This document shows, piece by piece, positions 20,136 to 31,598 of a stretch of 64,000 nucleotides of DNA. The translations under genes were made by a program, and so were the position numbers. The notes below the pieces were generated by a model. It ran no database searches, was not told where the DNA came from, and worked only from the letters and a program-made list of their open reading frames with translations. The stretch spans positions 174,969 to 238,968 of the forward strand of contig NZ_JALEIK010000019.1 in assembly GCF_022770205.1 (NCBI RefSeq), read 5' to 3'. Positions within the stretch are counted from its first letter, which is position 1. Each line of letters opens with the position of its first letter. The stretch comes from Helicobacter sp. GTDB taxonomy: Bacteria; Campylobacterota; Campylobacteria; Campylobacterales; Helicobacteraceae.

Positions 20136-21212
20136 ATGAATACTTTTGGATTAGCACTTAGAATTACAACTTTTGGAGAAAGCCACGGAGCGGGGATTGG
20201 CGGGGTGATTGATGGGCTGCCTTCGGGCATTACAATTGATGCTGACTTTATTGATCAAGAAATGCGACGCAGAGCTGGCGGTCAAAATCTCTATTCCACA
20301 CAGCGCAAGGAAGCCGATGTGGTTGAAATTTTAAGTGGGGTTTTTGAAGGTAAAACCACAGGCGCACCGCTTGGATTTTTTATCCAAAACTCTGCAAATA
20401 AAAGTAGAGATTACGATTCTATAAAAAATTTGTTCCGTCCAGGACACGCTGATTTTACCTATTTTCAAAAATACGGAATTCGCGATTATAGAGGTGGTGG
20501 CAGAAGCAGTGCTAGAGAGAGTGCTGCACGCGTAGCAGCAGGAGCAATTGCAAAGTTATTCTTAAAACATTTTAACATCAGCACAGAAAGTGGAATCCTA
20601 AGCATTGGAAAAATTTTAGGCAAAGAAATGGATTTTAAATACGCCAAAAACAGCGAAATTTTTGCCCTAGACAAAAGTGTAGAATCCCAACAAAAAGAAG
20701 CAATCAGCCACGCAAGAAATACGCACAATAGCATAGGCGGTATGGCATTAATTAAAGCAAGCGGAATCCCAGCTGGGCTTGGTGAGCCTTTGTATTACAA
20801 GCTTGATGGAGCAATTGGTGCGCTAATGCTAGGGCTAAATGGTGTGAAGGCAGTAGAAATTGGCAATGGTATAGAATCAACGCATTTGCTAGGCTTAGAA
20901 AATAATGATGCAATGGATAAAGACGGATTCCAAAGCAATCGTTGCGGAGGAATCCTAGGAGGCATTAGCACAGGGAGTGAAATTCTAATTAAAGTGCATT
21001 TTAAGCCCACGCCTAGTATTTTTCTCCCTCAAAGCACGCAAGATATTCAAGGCAATGCGGTAGAATGCAATATCAAAGGACGCCACGATCCTTGCATTGC
21101 CGTGCGCGGCAGTGTTGTGTGTGAAGCACAACTTGCACTCATCCTAGCAGATATGCTTTTATTAAATGCAACAAGCAAGCTTGAAAACTTAAAAAAACTC
21201 TACACGCTCTAA
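20136..21212 (+). CDS. aroC: Chorismate synthase
   Basis: Last step of the shikimate pathway: EPSP to chorismate using reduced FMN. The 358-residue product shows [18 protein letters not shown] at the N-terminus, then RRRAGGQN, the [19 protein letters not shown] block and a C-terminal [17 protein letters not shown]. All are family signatures. It starts one base after rnc ends, and its stop overlaps the next ATG (TAATG), so pseG translation is coupled. Confidence 0.97.
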   Translation: MNTFGLALRITTFGESHGAGIGGVIDGLPSGITIDADFIDQEMRRRAGGQNLYSTQRKEADVVEILSGVFEGKTTGAPLGFFIQNSANKSRDYDSIKNLFRPGHADFTYFQKYGIRDYRGGGRSSARESAARVAAGAIAKLFLKHFNISTESGILSIGKILGKEMDFKYAKNSEIFALDKSVESQQKEAISHARNTHNSIGGMALIKASGIPAGLGEPLYYKLDGAIGALMLGLNGVKAVEIGNGIESTHLLGLENNDAMDKDGFQSNRCGGILGGISTGSEILIKVHFKPTPSIFLPQSTQDIQGNAVECNIKGRHDPCIAVRGSVVCEAQLALILADMLLLNATSKLENLKKLYTL

Positions 21213-22120
21213 TGCTAACAAAAACCGCTATACTCTTTGCTGATGGCAAACTTGGTGTTGGTTTGGGGCATATTAGCCGTTGCACTGCCCTAAAAGAAGA
21301 GTTAGAATCCCAAAATTTCAAAACAGAACTTTTAGATTCCGCATTATTGGAATCTTTCAACTTCCAAACCCTTTATGATTTAATAGCAATTGATTCTTAC
21401 ATTTTACCTTTAGATTCCTACATCTTAGCTACCAAGCACGCTAAATGCTGTTTATTTTTTGATGACACTTTGCGTCTAAATTACCCCCAAGGGATTATTG
21501 TCAATAGCGCAAATATGGAATCCAAAAAATACAAAGAAAAATACCCCAACCATACACTATTTTTAGGCAGTGGATACGCTCTAACACAAAATATTTTTAA
21601 ACAAAAAGCGCACACAAAACTCAATTCTACCCTTAAGCATTGCTTAATTACACTAGGTGGTGAAGACATTTTAGGGCTTAATATTCCTATATCCTATGCC
21701 CTTTCAAGCACTTTTCCCAACCTACAAATCCATTGCATCACAAAAGATTCTAACGCTTTACCCAAAACCATCACTGCATACTGCCATCTTAATCCAAAAG
21801 CAATGGTAGAGTGTATTTGTGCAATGGATCTTTGCATTTGTGCTTGCGGACAGAGTTTAAGAGAAATCCTTTCTTGTGGAATCCCAGCCATTGCATTAGA
21901 AGTTGTAAGCAATCAAAGCGCAAATTTACAAAGCTTCCAAACTTGCACCTTAAACATTCCAAAAGCCTACACATTTCCCAAAGAAACAATCACACAAAAA
22001 GTCATAGAGTTTGTAAAATCCTATCACAATTTAACCTTGCGTCAAGCACACCAAAACACAGCCCAAACATTACTAAAACACAAAAATTTATGGCAAAGCG
22101 CACTGCAAAATCTCGCATAA
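21212..22120 (+). CDS. pseG: PseG-like UDP-sugar hydrolase (pseudaminic acid pathway)
   Basis: The PseG family removes UDP from the trideoxy-altrose sugar in pseudaminic acid synthesis, needed to glycosylate Helicobacter flagellin. The 302-residue product has the GT-B-like N-terminal motif GLGHISRCTALKEEL. It also has FDDTLRLNYPQGIIVNSA, FLGSGYALTQNIF and LITLGGEDILGLNIP, which match the DD-R, Y/GP-YALL and GGtD pattern of PseG. A C-terminal ILSCGIPAIALEV sugar-binding segment follows. There are no other pse genes beside it, so pathway assignment rests on sequence. Less likely alternatives are other NDP-sugar hydrolases of the same fold. Confidence 0.78.
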   Translation: MLTKTAILFADGKLGVGLGHISRCTALKEELESQNFKTELLDSALLESFNFQTLYDLIAIDSYILPLDSYILATKHAKCCLFFDDTLRLNYPQGIIVNSANMESKKYKEKYPNHTLFLGSGYALTQNIFKQKAHTKLNSTLKHCLITLGGEDILGLNIPISYALSSTFPNLQIHCITKDSNALPKTITAYCHLNPKAMVECICAMDLCICACGQSLREILSCGIPAIALEVVSNQSANLQSFQTCTLNIPKAYTFPKETITQKVIEFVKSYHNLTLRQAHQNTAQTLLKHKNLWQSALQNLA

Positions 22121-22209
22121 TTTTATGCAAAAACCATAACTAAAGCGGGCTTTTAATTGAAAAAAAGTAGAATTTTGCAATTTTTACTTAAAATTTTTAA
22201 GGTATCGCA

Positions 22210-25200
22210 ATGGACACAAAAGACATCAGAGCATTATTTTTAGATTTTTTCAAAAGCAAGGGGCATAAAGTCTATGATTCTATGCCTTTAGTGCCAGATG
22301 ATGCGAGCTTGCTTTTTACCAATGCAGGAATGGTGCAGTTTAAAGACATTTTCACAGGCAAGATTCCAGCCCCAAACCCTAATATCGCTACAAGCGCACA
22401 GCTATGTATTCGCGCAGGTGGGAAGCATAATGACTTAGAAAATGTCGGCTATACCGCGCGCCATCACACACTTTTTGAAATGCTAGGAAACTTTAGCTTT
22501 GGAGCGTATTTCAAAAAAGATGCGATTGCGTATGCGTGGGAGTTTGTAACAGAGATTCTAGGCTTTGATAAATCGGTGCTGTATGTAACAATCCACGAAA
22601 GCGATGATGAAGCCTATGAGCTGTGGTGTGAGCATATAGAATCTAGTCGCATTAAGCGAATGGGTGATAAAGATAACTTCTGGCAAATGGGAGACACTGG
22701 ACCTTGCGGACCTTGTAGTGAAATATATGTGGATCAGGGGGCGGAGTTTTTTAATGGTGAAGAGGACTATTTTGGCGGAGAGGGGGATAGATTTTTAGAG
22801 ATATGGAATCTTGTGTTTATGCAGTATGAAAGAAGTGCTGATGGGACTTTGACACCGCTGCCTAAGCCTAGTATTGATACAGGTATGGGACTGGAGCGAG
22901 TTGTGGCATTAAAAGAAGGGAAAATTAGTAATTTTGATACTTCGCTTTTTGCGCCTTTAATGCAAAAGATTGAAGAGATAAGTGGATATAAGTATATCCC
23001 TGATGATGCAAAAAATAAGCGAACTGATATTAGCACAATCAATATGGAAGATTCTATTGATAATAGTCAAGAATCTTTTAAAGCAACAAGACTTGGAGGC
23101 GATGAGATTGTAGCAAGTTTTAGGGTTATTGCTGATCACGCTAGAAGTGTAGCATTTTTACTTGCACAAGGGGTAAATTTTGATAAAGAAGGCAGGGGTT
23201 ATGTTTTGCGCAGAATCTTACGCAGAGCAGTAAGGCATGGCTATTTGCTAGGCTTAAGAAAGGCGTTTTTATACAAAGTGATAGGCGTTGTGTGTGATAG
23301 TATGGGTGCGCATTATAGCTATCTACAAGAGCGCAAAAACGCTATGCAAGAGCAGTGCAAGGCAGAAGAAGAGAAATTTTTTGAAACAATAGAATCAGGA
23401 ATGGCATTGTTTCAAAAAGAAGTGGAAAATATTCTCTGGAAAGGATTTTGGAGCGATATTGGCAACTTTAATAAAAGTTTTTTGCGAGAACTTGTAAAGT
23501 TAATAAACATAAAAACTATCAAAAAATTAATGCACGAACAATTGCCCTCTTTAACAAAACTTCAGCAGCGATATAAACAAGGGGAAGACATTGCAAAAGG
23601 ACTAAAAAACCTTATAGGCGAACTGGCTAAAAACAATAATTTTAGTAGTGGGGAACTCACTTTTAATGGTGAGATAGCTTTTAAACTCTATGACACTTAT
23701 GGCTTCCCGCTTGACTTAACCCAAGATATGCTAAGAGAGATAGGCTTAAGCGTGGATTTGCAGGGCTTTGAAAAATGTATGCAGGAGCAAAAAGATAGAA
23801 GTAAAGCGCACTGGAAGGGCAGTGGTGATAGCGTGAAAGATGGCGATTTTAATGCACTTCTAAGCACATTTGGAGAGAATGCGTTTGTAGGCTATACGCA
23901 CGCACAGACAGAATCTAAGATTCTAGCTTTGCTTGACTCACATTTTAAATGCGTAGAATCCCTAGCAAGTGGAACAGAAGGCTATGTGATGTTAGATGTT
24001 ACGCCGTTTTACCCAGAGTCAGGCGGACCAATTGGAGACAAAGGGATATTGCTAGGGCATTCAGCTTGGACTGCTATTTCGACGGAATCTGAGAAAATCG
24101 CTCAATCACTTGCTTCTAGTAAGCTCAATCGCGATTTTCTTGACAACTCCCAAACTAGCAACACAATCTTAGAATGCCAAAATTCTAGCGATATTGATTC
24201 TTGCTCCTCCCTAAAATCCACAAAAAGCCCCACTAGCAATACCGCAAATACTAGAATTGTGGATTCTAGCAATCCACAAAATATAGTCGCTAAAGTTTTA
24301 GATACCCAAAAATATTTTGGCTTAAATCTTTCTAAAATCAACACTTTAAACACTTTAAAAACAGGCGATACAATCATAGCGCAAGTAGATTCTAGCCGTT
24401 TTGAGATTATTAAGCATCACTCTGCTACACATTTACTTCACTATGCGTTGCGTGAGATTCTAGGCTCTCATATCACACAAGCTGGAAGCCTTGTAGAATC
24501 TAATCGCCTGCGGTTTGACTTTAGCCACCCAAGAGCTTTGACGCAAGAGGAGTTAGAAAAAATTGAATCACTTGTGAATGCACAAATCCTAAACCAAAAC
24601 TCTCAAGTGTGCGAAACTATGGGAATTGCAGAAGCAAAAGCAAAGGGGGCTATGGCTCTTTTTGGTGAAAAATATGGGGAGTGTGTGCGTGTGATAACTT
24701 TCGGTGATTCTATTGAATTATGCGGTGGGATTCATGTGAAAAATACCGCCGAGATAGGGAGCTTTTATATCACTAAAGAAAGCAGTGTAAGCAGTGGTGT
24801 TAGACGCATTGAAGCGGTATGTGGCAAGGCGGCGTATAGTTATGGCAAGATAGCATTAGAATCCATAAAAAAACTAAAAGAAACACTAAAAAGCCAAGAT
24901 GTCTTACAAGGTGTAGCAAAGCTCCAAAATGCGCTTAGAGAAGCAAAAGAGAGTGCAAACAAAACAAAACAAAGCGTCAAAAGCTTAGATTATGAAGAAA
25001 TAAATGGAGTAAAACTCATTGTTTCAAAGCTAGATTTAACGGAAGCAAAAGAGGCAAAAGAAATGATAGATAGGGCGAAAAATGAGAATGAAAAGGTGGC
25101 GATTTTATTACTTAGTGCATCTGATGGGAAAATCGCCATTACTGCAGGGATAAAGGGTATGGAATCTAAACTTAAAGCGGGGGCTTGGGTGAAGCAAGTC

Positions 25201-25332
25201 GCACAAATCTTAGGAGGCAATGGTGGGGGTAGAGATGACTTTGCCACCGCTGGGGGTAAGATAACAGATACTAACAAAGTCCAAGAAGCACTAGATGTAG
25301 CAAAAAGAATCGCAAGGGAAAGTTTACAATAG
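22210..25332 (+). CDS. alaS: Alanyl-tRNA synthetase, unusually long
   Basis: Charges tRNA-Ala and edits Ser/Gly mischarging. The catalytic motifs are present ([33 protein letters not shown]), as are the editing site [17 protein letters not shown] with [13 protein letters not shown], and the C-terminal [15 protein letters not shown]. At 1040 residues it is well over the usual 850-880. I see three probable insertions: about residues 261-300 ([13 protein letters not shown]...), about 406-484 between the second domain and the [17 protein letters not shown] motif, and a Ser/Asn-rich one at about 622-695 before the editing domain. The frame is intact. Word use (for example GATTCTAGC) differs from neighbouring genes. 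Ribosome site AAGGTATCGC precedes the ATG. Confidence 0.95.
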   Translation: MDTKDIRALFLDFFKSKGHKVYDSMPLVPDDASLLFTNAGMVQFKDIFTGKIPAPNPNIATSAQLCIRAGGKHNDLENVGYTARHHTLFEMLGNFSFGAYFKKDAIAYAWEFVTEILGFDKSVLYVTIHESDDEAYELWCEHIESSRIKRMGDKDNFWQMGDTGPCGPCSEIYVDQGAEFFNGEEDYFGGEGDRFLEIWNLVFMQYERSADGTLTPLPKPSIDTGMGLERVVALKEGKISNFDTSLFAPLMQKIEEISGYKYIPDDAKNKRTDISTINMEDSIDNSQESFKATRLGGDEIVASFRVIADHARSVAFLLAQGVNFDKEGRGYVLRRILRRAVRHGYLLGLRKAFLYKVIGVVCDSMGAHYSYLQERKNAMQEQCKAEEEKFFETIESGMALFQKEVENILWKGFWSDIGNFNKSFLRELVKLINIKTIKKLMHEQLPSLTKLQQRYKQGEDIAKGLKNLIGELAKNNNFSSGELTFNGEIAFKLYDTYGFPLDLTQDMLREIGLSVDLQGFEKCMQEQKDRSKAHWKGSGDSVKDGDFNALLSTFGENAFVGYTHAQTESKILALLDSHFKCVESLASGTEGYVMLDVTPFYPESGGPIGDKGILLGHSAWTAISTESEKIAQSLASSKLNRDFLDNSQTSNTILECQNSSDIDSCSSLKSTKSPTSNTANTRIVDSSNPQNIVAKVLDTQKYFGLNLSKINTLNTLKTGDTIIAQVDSSRFEIIKHHSATHLLHYALREILGSHITQAGSLVESNRLRFDFSHPRALTQEELEKIESLVNAQILNQNSQVCETMGIAEAKAKGAMALFGEKYGECVRVITFGDSIELCGGIHVKNTAEIGSFYITKESSVSSGVRRIEAVCGKAAYSYGKIALESIKKLKETLKSQDVLQGVAKLQNALREAKESANKTKQSVKSLDYEEINGVKLIVSKLDLTEAKEAKEMIDRAKNENEKVAILLLSASDGKIAITAGIKGMESKLKAGAWVKQVAQILGGNGGGRDDFATAGGKITDTNKVQEALDVAKRIARESLQ

Positions 25333-25376
25333 CAAATATGAGTAAATTTTACTTCATATTAAAGCAGATAAAAGAG

Positions 25377-25406
25377 CAATAAGGATTCTACATAGAATCC
25401 TTATTG
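25377..25406. terminator. Bidirectional terminator between alaS and rpsU
   Basis: A perfect inverted repeat with 14-base arms, CAATAAGGATTCTA and TAGAATCCTTATTG, separated by two bases. It lies between the convergent ends of alaS and rpsU. The left side reads into A-rich and the right side into T-containing sequence, so it can stop transcription from both sides. Confidence 0.8.
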
Positions 25407-25408
25407 TA

Positions 25409-25621
25409 TTAGAGCCTTGATTCGTAGCGTCTAAGCATATATAAGCGTTTGAGCATTTTTTTGCGTGCGCTGATTTTTTGCTTTTTACGCTTTTCAGTTT
25501 TTGGTTCAAAGAATCTTCTTGCACGACTTTCAGTAACAACAAGGTTTCTATCCGCTTGTTTTTTAAACTTTCTATACGCATCATCAAAAGATTCGTTTTC
25601 CCTAACCTTAATACCTGGCAT
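25409..25621 (-). CDS. rpsU: 30S ribosomal protein S21
   Basis: Small basic ribosomal protein, 70 residues, that helps 16S RNA pair with mRNA leaders. The N-terminus [22 protein letters not shown] and the basic tail ([19 protein letters not shown]) are the S21 signature. A GGTGGTGA ribosome site precedes the ATG, and a TATAAA box lies about 40 bases upstream on the minus strand. It stands alone here, convergent with alaS and divergent from ccoG. Confidence 0.97.
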   Translation of the reverse strand: MPGIKVRENESFDDAYRKFKKQADRNLVVTESRARRFFEPKTEKRKKQKISARKKMLKRLYMLRRYESRL

Positions 25622-25777
25622 CTAAATCACCACCTTCGTGTTAAAATTTAAAATTTGCTTTATAAAAAAGCGCGCTTATTGTAACATAAAGTAAGTTAAA
25701 ATATGATTTTTTTTGCTACTTTTTACTCTTATTGCGCTAGTATTGCGACAAATTTTTAGACTTTTTAAGGAGTTTTT

Positions 25778-27145
25778 ATGGAACAGGTGCGCAATATGCG
25801 ACAATACTTCAAAAAACGCTATATAGTGTATCTTATCACAACAATTCTTGTCTTTGTGATTCCATTTATTCAAATCAATGGCAATCAAATTTTTCTCCTA
25901 TCTTTTGACCACAAGCAGTTGCATTTACTTGGCGTTGCTTTTGATATGCAGGAATTGTATTTAATGCCCTTCTTGCTCATTTTAATGTTTTTGTCCATTT
26001 TCTTTCTGACAGCACTTGCTGGGCGCGTGTGGTGTGGCTGGGCTTGCCCACAGACAATATTCCGTGTGCTATACAGAGACTTATTAGAAACAAAAATTCT
26101 ACGCTTAAGAAAGCGCATCCAAAACCGCCAACTAGAACCTGATATGCGGTTAGGAATCAACAAAATAAAAAAAATCATAGCTGTATTTATCTGGGGATTT
26201 TTAGCATTTGTTGCAGCATCAAATTTTATGTGGTATTTCGTTCCACCAACAGACTTTTTTCACTACATTCAAAACCCAATTGAACATAAATATCTATCCA
26301 TTTTTTTACTTGGAATCACACTATTTTTAGTTGCTGATGTTGTGTTTATTAAAGAAAATTTTTGCATTTATATCTGTCCTTATAGTCGTGTGCAAAGTGT
26401 TTTATATGATAATGACACCATTATGACTGTGTATGATTATAAGCGTGGTGGCACTATATTTGATCCCCAAGGGATTAAACTTTGGAAGAAACCTAAAACT
26501 CCTAATGCAGAATGCACCGGCTGTGAAGCGTGTGTAAAAATCTGCCCCACACACATTGATATTAGAAAAGGAATGCAATTAGAGTGCATTAACTGCCTTG
26601 AATGCTCCGATGCGTGCACCCAAGTAATGGGAAAGCTTGGCAAAGAAACACTCATTTCTTGGACGAGCCCCCAAAGCATTGAAGAGCGCAAAAAAGTGCG
26701 CTATGTGCGTTTTAAAACCATTGCCTATGCAGTTGCACTAGGAATCGTTTTTTCTGGGCTTTTAGCAATGAGTGCCACAAAAGAAAGTATGCTTTTAAAT
26801 ATTAACCGAGGAGAGCTATCCATCCGCGATAATCACATCGTAGAAAATTCCTACATTTTCTTATTCCAAAATACAAGCAATGAAAATTATAAATTCTATT
26901 TTACAATTGAAAATAACGATGCCATCAAAATTAAACGCCCAAGCAAACCATTTTTGGTTAAAGCAGGAGAAAAGCAAAAACAACCCGTTACCCTTTACAC
27001 AAATAAAAACTTAGCACAAAATGCACAGAAAAATACGCATATTCAGCTACAAATCAAAGCCTATGCACTAGATAGCAAAGAGCCCATTGAAGTGCATAGA
27101 AAAAGTGTGTTCATCTATCCTCCTAACAAAGTAATGGATAAATAG
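25778..27145 (+). CDS. ccoG: Cytochrome c oxidase accessory protein CcoG
   Basis: Membrane ferredoxin-like copper reductase needed to assemble cbb3-type oxidase. The 455-residue product has four to five membrane helices, with WCGWACPQTIFRVLYRDL early. Two 4Fe-4S clusters follow (CTGCEACVKICPTHIDIRKG and CINCLECSDACTQVMGKLGK). A further helix near residue 315 precedes a periplasmic IgD-like C-terminal domain. AAGGAG precedes the ATG. The cco structural genes are not in the window. Confidence 0.95.
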   Translation: MEQVRNMRQYFKKRYIVYLITTILVFVIPFIQINGNQIFLLSFDHKQLHLLGVAFDMQELYLMPFLLILMFLSIFFLTALAGRVWCGWACPQTIFRVLYRDLLETKILRLRKRIQNRQLEPDMRLGINKIKKIIAVFIWGFLAFVAASNFMWYFVPPTDFFHYIQNPIEHKYLSIFLLGITLFLVADVVFIKENFCIYICPYSRVQSVLYDNDTIMTVYDYKRGGTIFDPQGIKLWKKPKTPNAECTGCEACVKICPTHIDIRKGMQLECINCLECSDACTQVMGKLGKETLISWTSPQSIEERKKVRYVRFKTIAYAVALGIVFSGLLAMSATKESMLLNINRGELSIRDNHIVENSYIFLFQNTSNENYKFYFTIENNDAIKIKRPSKPFLVKAGEKQKQPVTLYTNKNLAQNAQKNTHIQLQIKAYALDSKEPIEVHRKSVFIYPPNKVMDK

Positions 27146-27153
27146 GGCTAGCA

Positions 27154-28233
27154 ATGCGTAGCAGTGGAATCTATTTCCTTTTAATTGCTTTTGTGCTAAC
27201 TTTATTAGCACTTTTTAAGCTTTATATGCCTTTTTTGATGAATCTTTTAATTGCTTTTTTATTGTTTATCGCTACACAAGGCATCTATTGCACACTTTTA
27301 AAATGCCTAAAATCTCCGTTTCTTGTTGCAATATTAATGGTATTAATCCTCATCACTCTTTGTTTTGTTCCAATCTTTTACATTTTATTAAGTTTCGCAA
27401 GCATAGCCACAAATTTGGATTTAGGAAATTTTCAAAATTTCTTACTTGATACTCAAATACGCTTAACACTTTTTAGCAAAGACTTGCTGACTTATTTACC
27501 AACAATAATGCAAAATGAAGTGAATGCCTACTTAGAGCAATTTCACACAATCAATTGGAGCAATGTCGTTAAGCAAGTGTTAAATCTAGTCGCAAAAGCC
27601 TCAAAAAATAGTTTTTATTTTGCAAGCGATACGCTATTTATTCTCGTATTTTTATTCTTTTTTTATTATTACGGAAATGCACTAGGACATTATTTCTTAG
27701 AATTAATCCCTTTTAACCCTACACAGACACAATCTCTATACAATGAAGTCAGTGCTGTGATTAGCGTGGTGTTTTATTCTTCTATTTTTTCAATGATTTT
27801 GCAAGGCACACTCTTTGGAATCCTAATGCTTTTTTTTGGTTATAATGCCTATTTGCTCGCCGTTTTTTACGGCTTTGCTTCCCTTATTCCAGTTGTTGGT
27901 GGCTCTCTTGTATGGCTTCCTATTGTTGGGTATGAACTTTATCTTGGCAATTACACAAACGCCATTGTCATCACACTCTACTCTATTATTATCATCGCAA
28001 CCCTTGCGGATAATGGCATAAAGCCTCTTATTATCGCCTTTATTAACCGCGTATTCATTAAAACCCCTGTGCAAATTAATGAAATGCTAATTTTCTTTGC
28101 CATTATTGCTGGACTTACAAGCTTTGGATTTTGGGGAATTGTGCTAGGACCAGCAATCACTGCTCTGTTTATTGCATTGCTTAGGATTTACAAAACCCTT
28201 CTTAAGCCCCATAACACTGATTCTAAGGAGTAG
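27154..28233 (+). CDS. AI-2E/PerM-family membrane transporter
   Basis: The 359-residue product has about eight hydrophobic segments. The conserved family core includes SLIPVVGGSLVWLPIVGYELYLG (the PxxG region) and NGIKPLIIAFINRVFIKTPVQINEMLIFFAIIAGLTSFGFWGIVLGPAITAL. This is the AI-2E transporter (UPF0118/PerM) family. Proven substrates vary and include sodium or proton exchange; export of an autoinducer should not be assumed. It begins 8 bases after ccoG and ends 2 bases before kdsB, so the three form an operon. Confidence 0.88.
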   Translation: MRSSGIYFLLIAFVLTLLALFKLYMPFLMNLLIAFLLFIATQGIYCTLLKCLKSPFLVAILMVLILITLCFVPIFYILLSFASIATNLDLGNFQNFLLDTQIRLTLFSKDLLTYLPTIMQNEVNAYLEQFHTINWSNVVKQVLNLVAKASKNSFYFASDTLFILVFLFFFYYYGNALGHYFLELIPFNPTQTQSLYNEVSAVISVVFYSSIFSMILQGTLFGILMLFFGYNAYLLAVFYGFASLIPVVGGSLVWLPIVGYELYLGNYTNAIVITLYSIIIIATLADNGIKPLIIAFINRVFIKTPVQINEMLIFFAIIAGLTSFGFWGIVLGPAITALFIALLRIYKTLLKPHNTDSKE

Positions 28234-28235
28234 CA

Positions 28236-28952
28236 ATGATTATCATTCCAGCAAGACTTAAATCTACGCGCTTTCCCAAGAAAGTTTTAGCGCAGATTAA
28301 TGGAATCCCAATGGTAGTTCGCACTGCAATGCTAGCGCAAAAAGTTGATGATGTTGTAGTGGCTTGTGATGATTTTAGCATTGTTGAAGCTTGCAAGAAA
28401 CACAAAATTCCTTCTGTTTTAACAAGTAGCGCACACGAAAGCGGCACAGACAGAATCGCAGAATGCGCACGCATTTTGAAACTTAAAAGCTCTGAGATTG
28501 TGATAAATTTACAAGCGGATGAACCTTTTTTAGAAATTGAAGTGATTCAAACACTAAAACACTTAATGCAAAACAAAAACCCATTTATAGGAAGTTGTGC
28601 AAAAGTCATCACGCAAGATGAAGCAGAAAATCCCAACCTTGTTAAAGTTGTGTTAAATGCAAACAATGAAGCAATTTACTTCTCTCGTGCTAAGATTCCT
28701 TATAATAGGGATAATTTGGATTCTGTAATTTACTATGGGCATTTAGGAATTTATGCTTTTAGTATGGATAGCTTGCAAGAATTTTGCACCTTGCCAAAAT
28801 CCACTTTGGAATCTAGTGAAAAACTAGAGCAACTTCGCGCATTAGAAAATCGCAAAACCATCGCAATAGCAAAGGTTAAATCGCAATCTTTTGGCATTGA
28901 CATAAAAGAAGATTTAGAACGCACACTAAAAATCTTGTCGCATTCATTTTAG
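28236..28952 (+). CDS. kdsB: 3-deoxy-manno-octulosonate cytidylyltransferase
   Basis: Activates Kdo as CMP-Kdo for LPS inner-core assembly. The 238-residue product starts MIIIPARLKSTRFPKKVLAQINGIPMVVRT, the nucleotide-binding signature. It contains NLQADEPFLE, then YFSRAKIPYNRD, GHLGIYAFS and EQLRALENRKTIAI, all KdsB hallmarks. Length is normal. The stop codon overlaps a copy of the GATTCCAACTTTTT word. Confidence 0.96.
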   Translation: MIIIPARLKSTRFPKKVLAQINGIPMVVRTAMLAQKVDDVVVACDDFSIVEACKKHKIPSVLTSSAHESGTDRIAECARILKLKSSEIVINLQADEPFLEIEVIQTLKHLMQNKNPFIGSCAKVITQDEAENPNLVKVVLNANNEAIYFSRAKIPYNRDNLDSVIYYGHLGIYAFSMDSLQEFCTLPKSTLESSEKLEQLRALENRKTIAIAKVKSQSFGIDIKEDLERTLKILSHSF

Positions 28953-28988
28953 ATTCCAACTTTTTACACTTCTAAATAGGAGTAACGA

Positions 28989-29080
28989 AGACTTTTAGAA
29001 TTTTAAGTTTTACAAGCAATAAGGAAAGAATCGCTTGCAATTCAAGGTTGCCTTTTCTTGTTTGTAAAATTTAAAAGACT
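28989..29080 (+). ncRNA. Candidate structured RNA leader upstream of nifS
   Basis: The 269-base gap between kdsB and nifS contains an imperfect long stem. TTTTACAAGCAA (29008-29019) can pair with TTGTTTGTAAAA (29058-29069), with one G-U pair. AGACTTTTA at 28989 can pair with AAAAGACT ending at 29080 with one mismatch. Inside, ACAAGC can pair instead with GCTTG at 29033, so two mutually exclusive hairpins are possible. A further GTAAC/GTTAC pair encloses the whole. No open reading frame occupies the gap. Whether it is a separate small RNA or a nifS leader cannot be told from sequence alone. Confidence 0.35.
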
Positions 29081-29155
29081 AAAACTAGATTAAGCTGTGT
29101 TACCCTGCATTTATAAACTTAAAAATAATCTAAGCATTTTTAGAGTAAAAGCTAA

Positions 29156-30394
<1,239 letters not shown>

Positions 30395-30404
30395 AGGAAA
30401 AAAT

Positions 30405-31385
30405 ATGGCAAAAAATGAATTATTAGGTGGAGCATTATGGGATGCATATTCTAAAAAAGTTAGTGAAAGAATGGATAATCCTACGCATTTGGGAGTTATC
30501 ACGCAAGAGGAAGCGGATAAAAAAGGCTTAAAACTGATTGTTGCTGATTATGGCGCAGAAGCTTGTGGCGATGCTGTGCGTTTATATTGGCTTGTGGATT
30601 CCAATGATGTGATTGTAGATGCAAAGTTTAAGAGCTTTGGCTGTGGAACGGCAATTGCAAGCAGTGATATGATGGTAGAACTTTGTTTGGGCAAAAAAGT
30701 GCAAGAGGCTGTGAAAATCACAAACATTGATGTGGAAAAAGCCTTACGCGATGAACCTGACACTCCAGCTGTTCCGGGGCAAAAAATGCACTGCTCTGTA
30801 ATGGCATATGATGTGATTAAAAAAGCAGCAGCACTCTATCTAGGAAAAAATCCTGAAGATTTTGAAGATGAAATTATCGTGTGTGAATGCGCTAGAGTGA
30901 GTCTTGGAACGCTTAAAGAAGTGATTAAACTTAATGGTTTAAAAAGTGTAGAAGAAATCACAGAATACACAAAGGCAGGTGCATTTTGTAAAAGCTGCAT
31001 TAAACCCGGTGGACACGAAGAGAGAGAGTATTATTTAGTGGATATTCTTAATGAAGTGCGTGCAGAAATAGAAGAAGAATCCTTAAAAGAAAAGGCAGAT
31101 GCACAAAGCCACGGGGATTTGAAATTCATAGAAATGACAATGGTGCAAAAAATTAAAGCCATTGAAAACACAATTGATGAAAAAATCCGTCCAATGCTAA
31201 TGATGGATGGTGGCAATATGGAAATCATTGATTTAAAAAATGGAAGTGATGGCTACACAGATGTTTATATCCGCTATTTAGGTGCTTGCAGCGGTTGTTC
31301 TAGTAGTGCTACTGGAACACTCTTTGCCATTGAATCCGTCTTACAAGAATCTTTAGATTCTAGCATTAGGGTATTCCCTGTGTAA
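30405..31385 (+). CDS. nifU: Fe-S cluster scaffold NifU (three-domain)
   Basis: Scaffold on which Fe-S clusters are built before transfer. The 326-residue product has the full NifU layout: an IscU-like N-domain (LYWLVDSNDVIVDAKFKSFGCGTAIASSDMMVEL, later MHCSVMA), a central 2Fe-2S ferredoxin-like domain (CECARVS...GAFCKSCIKPGG) and a C-terminal Nfu domain with GACSGCSSSATGTLFAIE. With NifS it forms the main Fe-S system of this genus, in place of the ISC/SUF sets. Confidence 0.96.
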   Translation: MAKNELLGGALWDAYSKKVSERMDNPTHLGVITQEEADKKGLKLIVADYGAEACGDAVRLYWLVDSNDVIVDAKFKSFGCGTAIASSDMMVELCLGKKVQEAVKITNIDVEKALRDEPDTPAVPGQKMHCSVMAYDVIKKAAALYLGKNPEDFEDEIIVCECARVSLGTLKEVIKLNGLKSVEEITEYTKAGAFCKSCIKPGGHEEREYYLVDILNEVRAEIEEESLKEKADAQSHGDLKFIEMTMVQKIKAIENTIDEKIRPMLMMDGGNMEIIDLKNGSDGYTDVYIRYLGACSGCSSSATGTLFAIESVLQESLDSSIRVFPV

Positions 31386-31396
31386 TTTGTATAATA

Positions 31397-31425
31397 GTTG
31401 GAATCTAAAAACCGATTCCAACTTT
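31397..31425 (+). terminator. Terminator-like hairpin after nifU
   Basis: GTTGGAATC and GATTCCAAC form a perfect 9-base inverted pair with an 8-base loop, followed by TTT, 12 bases after the nifU stop. Both arms are copies of the recurrent GATTCCAAC word. The T-tract is short, so termination strength is uncertain. Confidence 0.6.
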
Positions 31426-31598
31426 AAAGAATATCTTGCATTGCAACTTCTAGTGTTTTAAATTTTTCAAACAGTTCAATTACGATTCTAACTTTTTAAA
31501 CATCAATTGCATAAAAAAACAGCCTTTGACAAAATTATCTCTATCCTTTGTATGTAAAGCGCAAAACTTTAAACAACAAGTCTTATTAAGGCTTATCT

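Noticed and set aside
21811-22143. 110-residue plus-strand ORF overlapping the end of pseG
   Set aside because: It is out of frame with a clear gene, basic and low in structure, and continues only 23 bases past pseG. There is no ribosome site.
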